A stretch of DNA of 6,819 bases. It comes from Bacteroidales bacterium UBA2198 (GTDB lineage: Bacteria > Bacteroidota > Bacteroidia > Bacteroidales > VadinHA17). Below the pieces are notes generated by a model. The model did not search any database and was not told the origin of the DNA. It worked only from the letters and a program-made list of their open reading frames with translations. Shown here in pieces: positions 1 through 6,101 of the stretch. The position numbers were made by a program, and so were the translations under genes. The DNA lies in assembly GCA_002328625.1 (NCBI GenBank), contig DCVC01000049.1, positions 3,613 to 10,431 of the forward strand, written 5' to 3'. Position 1 is the stretch's first letter, and the number at the start of each line of letters is the position of its first letter.

Positions 1-1776
1 AGTATAAGAAGTGCCATCAAGCAGGTTGCCAGCGGTCGGTTCGGAGTTACTACCGAGTATCTTATCAATGCCGATGAGATCCAGATCAAAATCGCACAGG
101 GAGCAAAACCAGGCGAAGGAGGACAGCTTCCAGGTCATAAGGTCGATAAGATAATTGCAAAAACCAGGTATTCCATACCGGGGATAACTCTTATTTCTCC
201 GCCACCACACCATGATATTTATTCGATTGAAGATCTTTCCCAGCTTATTTTTGATCTCAGGAATGTTAATCCATCCGCCAGGATCAGTGTAAAACTTGTT
301 TCCGAAAGTGGTGTGGGAACAATTGCTGCAGGAGTCACAAAGGCAGGTGCGGACCTGATAACAATAAGCGGGTTCGAAGGAGGAACAGGTGCCAGTCCTT
401 CATCATCCATAAAACATGCTGGACTGCCTCTGGAACTTGGCCTTTCAGAGACCCAGCAGACGCTTATAATGAACAACCTTCGCAGGAAAGTTGTCCTGCA
501 GGCCGACGGTCAGCTGAAAACAGGACTTGATGTTATAATGACCGCCCTGCTTGGAGCGGAGGAATTCGGATTTTCAACAAGCGCACTAATCGTGATGGGC
601 TGCGTGATGATGCGAAAATGCCATCTTAATACTTGTCCTGTCGGCGTGGCAACCCAGAACCCGGAACTCAGGAAGAGATTCAGGGGAAAGGCTGATAATC
701 TTGTCACGTTCTTCCGATTTATGGCTGAAGAGATACGTGAATACCTTGCAGAACTGGGTTACAGAAAACTTGATGACATAATAGGCCGATTCGATCTGCT
801 TGAGAGCAATTCACCGGCAGATCACTGGAAAACACAAAATCTTGATCTTACAGGATTACTTTCTCTGCCTCATGAAGCCGGCGTAAATGCAATGCATTCC
901 GTCACCAAACAGGAGATTAATCTTAATCATGTGCTTGACAGAGAATTGATCAACCTGGCTGAAAAGGCAATTCATGAGAAAAAGCCTGTTTTAATTGAGA
1001 AACCTGTAAGAAACACTGACAGAACTGTCGGAGCAATGCTTTCAGGTAAAATTGTATCGTTAAACGGGCCTGAGGGTTTACCTGACGATACAATTAAATG
1101 CAGGTTCAAAGGATCGGCAGGTCAAAGTTTCGGTGCTTTTCTATGCCCGGGCGTGGAACTTTATCTTGAGGGTGATTCAAATGATTACCTGGGCAAGGGA
1201 CTGTCGGGAGGCAGAATAATAGTAGTCCCTCCTGAAGGATCAACATTTGAACCCGATAAAAACATAATCATCGGGAATACAGTTTTATACGGAGCCACCA
1301 GGGGGGAGATATATATTTCCGGGGTTGCAGGTGAAAGATTCGGTGTCCGTAACAGTGGTGCCATAGCGGTGGTCGAAGGAGCAGGAAACCACTGCTGTGA
1401 ATACATGACCGGAGGAATGGTAGTTGTACTTGGATCGACCGGAAGCAATTTTGCTGCAGGTATGAGTGGCGGCATTGCCTATGTTTATAATGAGAATGGA
1501 GATTTCGATTATTATTGCAATATGGGAATGGTAGAATTATCTCTGGTTGAGGACCGGAGTGATGTCCATGAAATAACAGGGCTTATTGCCCGGCACTATC
1601 ATTACACAAAAAGCAAAAAAGCGGGTTTGATACTTGAAAACATTGATAAACATCTGCCAATGTTTATAAAGGTGATTCCATACGACTATAAAAAAGTGCT
1701 TCAGGAACAGAAACTTGAAGAAATTAAAAAGAAGATCGCAGATGTAGAGATTGACGTTGAGATTGGAGCTGGTTAA
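1..1776 (+). CDS. gltB: Glutamate synthase (NADPH) large subunit, C-terminal part (5' truncated)
   Basis: The frame is open from base 1, so the gene starts left of the window; 591 residues are visible against roughly 1500 for the family. GltB is the cytoplasmic alpha subunit of GOGAT. It hydrolyses glutamine, channels the ammonia and reductively aminates 2-oxoglutarate at FMN using electrons from GltD. Visible residues 1 to about 235 are the FMN-binding synthase domain, with the KLVSESGVG segment (K98) and ISGFEGGTGASP (122-133). The [3Fe-4S] ligands fit the family C-x5-C-x4-C pattern at C201, C207 and C212. From about residue 335 to 540 lies the C-terminal GXGXG beta-helix domain, with glycine repeats near 371-378, 398-404, 441-453 and 478-491. 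The N-terminal glutamine amidotransferase domain is outside the window. The GTG at 313 is an internal valine inside the FMN domain, not a start. gltD follows after 40 bases on the same strand, which supports one operon. No frameshift or missing ligand is seen. Confidence 0.97.
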   Translation, partial: SIRSAIKQVASGRFGVTTEYLINADEIQIKIAQGAKPGEGGQLPGHKVDKIIAKTRYSIPGITLISPPPHHDIYSIEDLSQLIFDLRNVNPSARISVKLVSESGVGTIAAGVTKAGADLITISGFEGGTGASPSSSIKHAGLPLELGLSETQQTLIMNNLRRKVVLQADGQLKTGLDVIMTALLGAEEFGFSTSALIVMGCVMMRKCHLNTCPVGVATQNPELRKRFRGKADNLVTFFRFMAEEIREYLAELGYRKLDDIIGRFDLLESNSPADHWKTQNLDLTGLLSLPHEAGVNAMHSVTKQEINLNHVLDRELINLAEKAIHEKKPVLIEKPVRNTDRTVGAMLSGKIVSLNGPEGLPDDTIKCRFKGSAGQSFGAFLCPGVELYLEGDSNDYLGKGLSGGRIIVVPPEGSTFEPDKNIIIGNTVLYGATRGEIYISGVAGERFGVRNSGAIAVVEGAGNHCCEYMTGGMVVVLGSTGSNFAAGMSGGIAYVYNENGDFDYYCNMGMVELSLVEDRSDVHEITGLIARHYHYTKSKKAGLILENIDKHLPMFIKVIPYDYKKVLQEQKLEEIKKKIADVEIDVEIGAG

Positions 1777-1816
1777 CAATCTTATTCTATTATCTATAAA
1801 CTGTTAATTGAGTAAT

Positions 1817-3238
1817 ATGGGTGACACAACAGGATTTCTTAAAATAAAAAGAAAAGAAGCCGGCAACCGACCTCTGCATGAAAGGATATGCGATTTCAGT
1901 GAGGTGGAACAGGTCCTGAACAGTGAAGACAGAATGTTGCAGGCTTCTCGTTGCATGGATTGTGGTGTTCCGTTTTGTCACTGGAGCTGTCCGGTTGACA
2001 ACCTCATACCTGAATGGAACGATATGCTTTACAGGGGTGACTGGAAAGCAGCATACGACAGATTGAACGCCACAAATAATTTCCCCGAATTTACAGGCAG
2101 GATCTGCCCTGCTTCCTGTGAACATGCGTGTGTTTTAAGTATCAATGATGAACCTGTCACAATTCGCGAAAATGAAGTAGCCATAACAGAAAAAGCCTTT
2201 TCAGAGGGATATATCAAACCATCTCCTCCAATGGAAAGATCAGGTAAAAAGGTTGCAATAATTGGAAGCGGGCCTGCAGGATTAGCTGCATCCGATCTCC
2301 TGAACAAAGCAGGTCATACAGTAACCATTTTTGAGAAGGATGAAAAAGCAGGTGGATTGTTAAGATATGGTATTCCCGACTTCAAACTCTCAAAAACAAT
2401 TATCGACAGACGAATAAACCTTATGATCGAAGAGGGTCTGCTGGTGAGGACAGGCATTAATGTTGGAAGGGAAATTTCGGCACAAGAGATCATAAATCAG
2501 TTTGATGCTGTCTGCATTGCCATCGGGTCAGCTCAACCCCGTGACCTTGAAGCAGAAGGCCGGTATCTGAACGGAATTCATTTTGCAATGGACTTTCTGA
2601 CACAACAGAATAAAATCAATGCAGGCAAAATCTCACCTGATGATAACTATTTAGGTGCAGAAGGGAGAAAAGTACTGGTTATCGGAGGAGGAGATACAGG
2701 TTCAGACTGTGTTGGTACAGCAATTCGTCAGAAAGCTGAGAAAGTTTTGCAGATTGAAATTCTGCCCAAGCCCCCGGAGGTAAGGCTTTCTGATAATCCA
2801 TGGCCATTTTATGCCAGGCTCCTTAAAACATCAACATCTCACGAGGAAGGATGTGAAAGAAAATGGTCGCTTTCCACAGTCGGTTTTACCGGTTATGATA
2901 ACAGGGTGACCGGAGCAGAGGTTGAAGAGGTTGAATGGATCATTGATGACGGAAGACTAACCATGAATACAATTCCGGGAACACGGAGGATCATTCCGGC
3001 TGATCTTGTCCTCCTGGCACTCGGATTTATTCATCCTGTACGGGAAGGTATGCTGTCGGAACTGGGCATAGAGTTGGATAAAAAGAATAATATTAAAACC
3101 GGTCTTAACCTGGCCACAAGCATTCCAAAAGTATTTGCGGCAGGCGATTCAGTTACCGGTGCAAGCCTGGTTGTTAATGCAATAGCTTCAGGCAGGATGG
3201 CTGCAAAAGAGATCGACAGGTACCTGCGATCTCACTAA
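1817..3238 (+). CDS. gltD: Glutamate synthase (NADPH) small subunit
   Basis: This 473-residue protein has the usual length for GltD, the beta subunit that oxidises NADPH at FAD and passes electrons through iron-sulfur clusters to GltB. The N-terminal ferredoxin-like part carries C46, C49, C54 and C58 (CxxCGxxxCxxxCP) and a second group C97, C101 and C105, which together fit the family's [4Fe-4S] ligands. An FAD-binding GSGPAG lies at 150-155, an NADPH-binding GGGDTG at 290-295, and the C-terminal FAD motif with GD at 443-444 (FAAGDSVTGAS). I chose the ATG at 1817 because the product then begins MGDTTGFLKIKR, close to the usual MGxxTGF start. An in-frame TTG at 1808 would add only three residues. 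No clear Shine-Dalgarno sequence precedes either start. The 40 bases after gltB contain no evident terminator, so co-transcription is likely. The gene ends shortly before a repeat-rich convergent intergenic region. Confidence 0.96.
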   Translation: MGDTTGFLKIKRKEAGNRPLHERICDFSEVEQVLNSEDRMLQASRCMDCGVPFCHWSCPVDNLIPEWNDMLYRGDWKAAYDRLNATNNFPEFTGRICPASCEHACVLSINDEPVTIRENEVAITEKAFSEGYIKPSPPMERSGKKVAIIGSGPAGLAASDLLNKAGHTVTIFEKDEKAGGLLRYGIPDFKLSKTIIDRRINLMIEEGLLVRTGINVGREISAQEIINQFDAVCIAIGSAQPRDLEAEGRYLNGIHFAMDFLTQQNKINAGKISPDDNYLGAEGRKVLVIGGGDTGSDCVGTAIRQKAEKVLQIEILPKPPEVRLSDNPWPFYARLLKTSTSHEEGCERKWSLSTVGFTGYDNRVTGAEVEEVEWIIDDGRLTMNTIPGTRRIIPADLVLLALGFIHPVREGMLSELGIELDKKNNIKTGLNLATSIPKVFAAGDSVTGASLVVNAIASGRMAAKEIDRYLRSH

Positions 3239-3243
3239 AAGCC

Positions 3244-3350
3244 TCTCTGTGAACTCTGTGTCTACTCAGTGAATCTCTGTGTAACAAAAGGAAATTAAAA
3301 ACTTACACAGAGTCCCGATTGTCATCAGGATCACAGAGAAACACAGAGTT
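3244..3350. repeat. CTCTGTG / CACAGAG inverted heptamer cluster
   Basis: The left arm has CTCTGTG at 3245-3251, 3254-3260 and 3275-3281, plus a one-mismatch copy CTCAGTG at 3265-3271, so the copies sit 9 to 11 bases apart. The right arm has the reverse complement CACAGAG at 3306-3312, 3332-3338 and 3342-3348. Longer perfect pairs are 3275-3284 with 3303-3312 (10 bp), 3252-3261 with 3341-3350 (10 bp) and 3244-3252 with 3331-3339 (9 bp). The last two pairings cross, so they cannot form together as one simple hairpin. A smaller hairpin sits inside the right arm: TCCCGAT at 3313-3319 faces ATCAGGA at 3324-3330 with one mismatch and a 4-base loop. The block nearly fills the gap between two convergent genes. 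Similar CTCTGTG-rich repeats occur in many environmental bacterial genomes as far as I recall, so this is more likely a dispersed repeat than a unique site. Confidence 0.85.
3275..3312. terminator. Putative bidirectional terminator hairpin
   Basis: CTCTGTGTAA at 3275-3284 pairs perfectly with TTACACAGAG at 3303-3312 across an 18-base A-rich loop. It lies 37 bases after the gltD stop and 48 bases beyond the stop of the convergent vWA gene, so it could end transcription from both sides. No clean T-run follows the stem on either strand, so intrinsic termination is not certain; the hairpin may instead only protect 3' ends. Confidence 0.35.
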
Positions 3351-3359
3351 TCTATTAAA

Positions 3360-5225
3360 CTAGAATTCCCTGGCGACCAGGACGAGCAATTCTTTTGCTG
3401 TATCTACAAGTCTGACGAACTCTGCCCGATAACCCTCTTCATCATTTCCTCTTGCTGATTTTGCCAGTCGAACTGCTTCTTCAAGCGTTGAATTTCCTTT
3501 AAATTCCGAGTTTCTCAGGATCATTCCGAACTCAGAAACAGCTGCGGCAAACCTTAGGTTATCTGATGCATCTTTAATATTATTAACGTATCCTTTAACC
3601 GGTTTCTCAAGCAGCATGCTTGTAAAGCCATCAGGTTTCTTGTAGCGCACTTTTACTGTAAGGTATTCATCTGAAAAGTTATTTTTTTCAGGATTCCTTG
3701 TTGTCTGATATTTCAGCGGATCAACTGACGGGATTCGCTCATCAGATCCTGCGGGTACCAGTTCATATAAAGCAGTAACATTATGTCCGGCTCCCATTTC
3801 CCCGGCATCTTTCATATCGTCGTTAAAGTCCTCATCATTAAGCAGCCTGTTTTCGTAGCCTACCAGCCGGTATGATTGTACTCTGGCCGGATTAAATTCG
3901 ATCTGGAACTTAACATCTTTGGCAATTGTAAACAACGTTCCTCCAAATTCACGAACCAGAACCCTCCTGGCTTCCTGAAGGTTATCAATATAAGCATAGT
4001 TGCCATTCCCTTTATCAGCTATTATTTCCATTTTATCATCCTTGACATTACCCATTCCAAAACCAAGTACCGTAATAAATACTCCTCTGTGCCGGTTCTC
4101 CTCAACCAGCCGTTCCATCCCGCCGTTACTTGATTCTCCTACGTTGAAATCACCGTCAGTTGCAAGAATGATCCTGTTGTTTCCTCCTTTGACAAAATTA
4201 TCTGAAGCTACAGAATAGGCAAGTCTTAAACCTGCTCCGCCGGCTGTGGAACCACCTGCTTCAAGATTATTTATAGCATTCATAATCAAGTCTTTTTTGT
4301 TACCTGGTGTTGATTCAAGAACCAGTCCTGCAGCCCCTGCATAAACGACAATTGCTACTCTGTCGTTGGGACGCAGTTCATTAACCAGTAAACCAAATGC
4401 TGATTTAAGAAGCGGGAGTTTGTTGGCGACATTCATAGATCCTGAGACATCAATCAGGAATACAAGATTTGAAGGCGGCAGGGATGATTTATCGATGCTT
4501 TTACCACGCAATCCGATAAGAAGAAGCTGGTGCCTGGTGTCCCATGGACAGGCAGACAGCTCTGTGTAAACTGAAAACGGATGCTCTCCCTTTGGTTCAG
4601 GATAGTCGTACCTGAAATAGTTTATCATCTCTTCAATCCTTACCGCATCGGGTGGCGGCTTTACACCCATATTGATGAATCGCCTGATATTTGAATAGGA
4701 TGCATTATCTACATCTATTGAGAAAGTTGATAAAGGATTGTTTTTTACATTTTTAAATCCATTTTCATTGACACTCGCGTAACCTTCTGTATTGAAATTA
4801 TTATTATACCTCTGAAACGAATGATCTGACCCGTAATGAGTTCCTGAAGGAAGAGCCATAAAAACAGATCTTGAGGCCATTTCTTTTTTAGATCCGTGAC
4901 TTGTCACTAACATCTCACCCAATACCTGAAAATCTTCTTTCATTACAGTATTGATCAATGATCGCTTTCCGATCTTTTCCTCTACCGTTGCATAACCGGG
5001 GCATGAAAAAACAAGAATGCCATCTCCCTGCCCCGAATTAATTTTATAATAACCATTTGAATCAGTACGTGTTTTTATGTTAGTACTTTTAATTGAAACG
5101 CTTACACCTGCAAGAGGCTTACCTGAACTGTCAGTTACTTTTCCTGTAATCGTCCCCGATTCGACGAAAGCGATCATGATCGCTCCCAGAACCAGTATTG
5201 CGAAAATTTTTAGACTGTTTTTCAT
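3360..5225 (-). CDS. Secreted vWA-domain protein, YfbK type, with carboxypeptidase-regulatory-like N-terminus
   Basis: The 621-residue product starts with a signal peptide-like segment (K2, K6, then hydrophobic residues to about 21). No lipobox cysteine is seen, so I predict a Sec-exported soluble protein. Residues about 24-96 (GTITGKVTDSSGKPLAGVSV and a DSNGYYKI turn) form a carboxypeptidase-regulatory-like beta domain. A low-complexity N/S-rich linker follows to about 160. Residues about 160-250 match the conserved segment preceding vWA in the YfbK family (NPLSTFSIDVDNASYSNIRR). The vWA domain covers about 252-430 with an intact metal site: D259, S261 and S263 (DVSGS), T327 and D357. The remainder resembles the YfbK C-terminal domain (DUF3520-like). 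E. coli YfbK is of similar size, and its role is unknown to me; metal-dependent protein binding is the inferred activity. The ATG at 5225 is followed directly by the signal peptide; no Shine-Dalgarno sequence is visible. The gene is divergent from the sigma factor gene. Confidence 0.93.
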   Translation of the reverse strand: MKNSLKIFAILVLGAIMIAFVESGTITGKVTDSSGKPLAGVSVSIKSTNIKTRTDSNGYYKINSGQGDGILVFSCPGYATVEEKIGKRSLINTVMKEDFQVLGEMLVTSHGSKKEMASRSVFMALPSGTHYGSDHSFQRYNNNFNTEGYASVNENGFKNVKNNPLSTFSIDVDNASYSNIRRFINMGVKPPPDAVRIEEMINYFRYDYPEPKGEHPFSVYTELSACPWDTRHQLLLIGLRGKSIDKSSLPPSNLVFLIDVSGSMNVANKLPLLKSAFGLLVNELRPNDRVAIVVYAGAAGLVLESTPGNKKDLIMNAINNLEAGGSTAGGAGLRLAYSVASDNFVKGGNNRIILATDGDFNVGESSNGGMERLVEENRHRGVFITVLGFGMGNVKDDKMEIIADKGNGNYAYIDNLQEARRVLVREFGGTLFTIAKDVKFQIEFNPARVQSYRLVGYENRLLNDEDFNDDMKDAGEMGAGHNVTALYELVPAGSDERIPSVDPLKYQTTRNPEKNNFSDEYLTVKVRYKKPDGFTSMLLEKPVKGYVNNIKDASDNLRFAAAVSEFGMILRNSEFKGNSTLEEAVRLAKSARGNDEEGYRAEFVRLVDTAKELLVLVAREF

Positions 5226-5306
5226 GATTAAAATGTTTAATAATTGTTTCTCATATGATGCCGGGAGAACAGGAATTCCATAAAGGATTCAATATGTTTA
5301 TAATTT

Positions 5307-5335
5307 AAACTATCTTTAGTTATGAATTAAGTCAA
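5307..5335 (-). promoter_or_regulatory. Weak candidate promoter for the vWA gene
   Basis: Read on the minus strand, TTGACT (5335-5330) and TAGTTT (5312-5307) are separated by 17 bases, about 80 bases upstream of the vWA start. The -35 is good, but the -10 is poor and it matches the Bacteroidota TAnnTTTG consensus only in part. In such AT-rich DNA this could be chance. Confidence 0.2.
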
Positions 5336-5369
5336 TTAAAATTGTTACACAGGAATTTATTCTCTCCAG

Positions 5370-5434
5370 CTCCCCAAATCGGGATTAGCTCAATAAACAT
5401 CCTTCAGGGATGCAGGGGGGCAAAAAAAGGGGAG
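5370..5434. repeat. Inverted repeat patch in G/C-richer intergenic DNA
   Basis: CTCCCC at 5370-5375 is complementary to GGGGAG at 5429-5434, and between them CATCC (5398-5402) and GGATG (5408-5412) form a 5-bp hairpin with a 5-base loop. The pairings nest and could fold into one structure. They are short, so the structure is only suggestive. It may be a decayed repeat, a terminator-like leader element or an operator. Confidence 0.3.
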
Positions 5435-5461
5435 ATATCGGTAAATTCTTAATAAATAAAT

Positions 5462-5490
5462 TTGAACTTTGTTATAATAGTGTTTATACT
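5462..5490 (+). promoter_or_regulatory. Candidate promoter for sigma factor operon
   Basis: TTGAAC at 5462-5467 and TATACT at 5485-5490 are spaced by exactly 17 bases, a close match to the classical sigma-70 layout. Transcription would begin near 5497, leaving a leader of about 35 bases before the ATG at 5532. A second option overlaps it: a perfect TATAAT at 5473-5478 preceded by TG at 5470-5471 (extended -10) with a poor -35 (TTAATA, 5449-5454). Neither fits the Bacteroidota -7 consensus TAnnTTTG well. Confidence 0.4.
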
Positions 5491-5531
5491 GTGAAAAAGT
5501 GATTTTTAAATTCCACAATAAAGCATCTCAA

Positions 5532-6101
5532 ATGAAGACCGATGAGGAGCTTTTATCGGAGTTCCGGTCAGGAAGTGATCCGGAATTATTCGGGGAGCTT
5601 TATTCCAGGTATATGCATCTGGTCTATGGGGTTTGTCTTAAATATCTGAGAGATAGAGAGGAATCGATGGATGCTGTCATGCAGATCTTTGAGAAGCTGC
5701 TAACAGAGCTCCCCAAACAAACCATCGGAAACTTCAGAAGCTGGTTGCATGTTGTGACAAAGAATTACTGTCTGATGCAGCTTCGATCGCAAAAATCGGA
5801 ACAAGAAAAGTACAACAAATGGCTGAATGATCCTTCAGTTTTTATGGAAACATCTTCAGTTATGCATCCTATTGATGAAGATGAAGAGGTAATTGATAAG
5901 GCTCTTGAAGATTGTATAGAAAGATTAAAAAATGAACAGAAGAAATGTATACGGTTGTTCTATTTTGAAAACAGATGCTATAATGAGATCGCAGTCAATC
6001 TGGGTCTTAACGAGAAAATAGTGAAGAGTCATCTTCAGAACGGAAAAAGAAATCTGAAACTTTGTCTCGAAGAGAAAAATGTTAAAAGAAAGCAAAAATA
6101 A
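5532..6101 (+). CDS. ECF-type RNA polymerase sigma factor
   Basis: The 189-residue product has the two-domain layout of extracytoplasmic-function sigma factors and directs RNA polymerase to a specific promoter set. Region 2 spans about residues 18-86 (LFGELYSRYMHLVYGVCLKYL, then AVMQIFEKL and FRSWLHVVTKNYC), which covers core binding and -10 recognition. An acidic linker (112-120, with DEDEE) joins it to region 4 at about 123-178, whose helix-turn-helix reads YNEIAVNLGLNEKIVKSHLQNGKRNL and should bind the -35 element. Region 3 is absent, as expected for the class. I chose the ATG at 5532 because MKTDEELLSEFRSGS is a typical start; a GTG at 5499 would add 11 residues without family character and would place the start at or beside the predicted transcription start. 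The next gene begins inside its 3' end. The basic tail (KRKQK) overlaps that start. The specific ECF group cannot be settled from the sequence alone. Confidence 0.93.
   Translation: MKTDEELLSEFRSGSDPELFGELYSRYMHLVYGVCLKYLRDREESMDAVMQIFEKLLTELPKQTIGNFRSWLHVVTKNYCLMQLRSQKSEQEKYNKWLNDPSVFMETSSVMHPIDEDEEVIDKALEDCIERLKNEQKKCIRLFYFENRCYNEIAVNLGLNEKIVKSHLQNGKRNLKLCLEEKNVKRKQK

Larger units (their letters stand above)
5226..5531. other. Divergent intergenic region between vWA gene and sigma factor gene
   Basis: These 306 bases hold no convincing gene. The side next to the vWA gene (5226-5343) and the side next to the sigma gene (5440-5531) are AT-rich and contain the candidate promoters. Between them, about 5362-5434 is richer in G and C, with G-runs at 5415-5420 and 5429-5432 and several small inverted repeats. 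A GTG at 5499 is in frame with the sigma factor and could extend it by 11 residues into this region, but the extra residues (MIFKFHNKASQ) do not look like part of the family. Confidence 0.7.

Noticed and set aside
1185..1475. Minus-strand ORF of 96 codons inside gltB
   Set aside because: It is antisense to the conserved GXGXG domain and its Pro/Ser/Thr-rich product reflects the complement of glycine-rich codons.
313..1776. A separate gene starting at GTG 313
   Set aside because: The same frame is open back to base 1 and encodes conserved GltB FMN-domain sequence, so GTG 313 is an internal valine codon.
1808..1816. TTG start for gltD at 1808
   Set aside because: It adds only three residues; the ATG at 1817 gives the usual family N-terminus.
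3244..3350. CRISPR array
   Set aside because: Repeats are 7 to 10 bases, inverted rather than direct, with spacing of 2 to 19 bases; there are no uniform spacers and no cas genes.
4560..4566. Another CTCTGTG copy
   Set aside because: A single heptamer inside the vWA coding sequence, encoding conserved VYTELSA; no neighbouring copies, so chance.
5354..5462. Inverted AATTTATT (5354-5361) and AATAAATT (5455-5462) as ends of a small mobile element
   Set aside because: The arms are 8 bases of pure A/T in AT-rich DNA, with no target duplication and no coding capacity between them.
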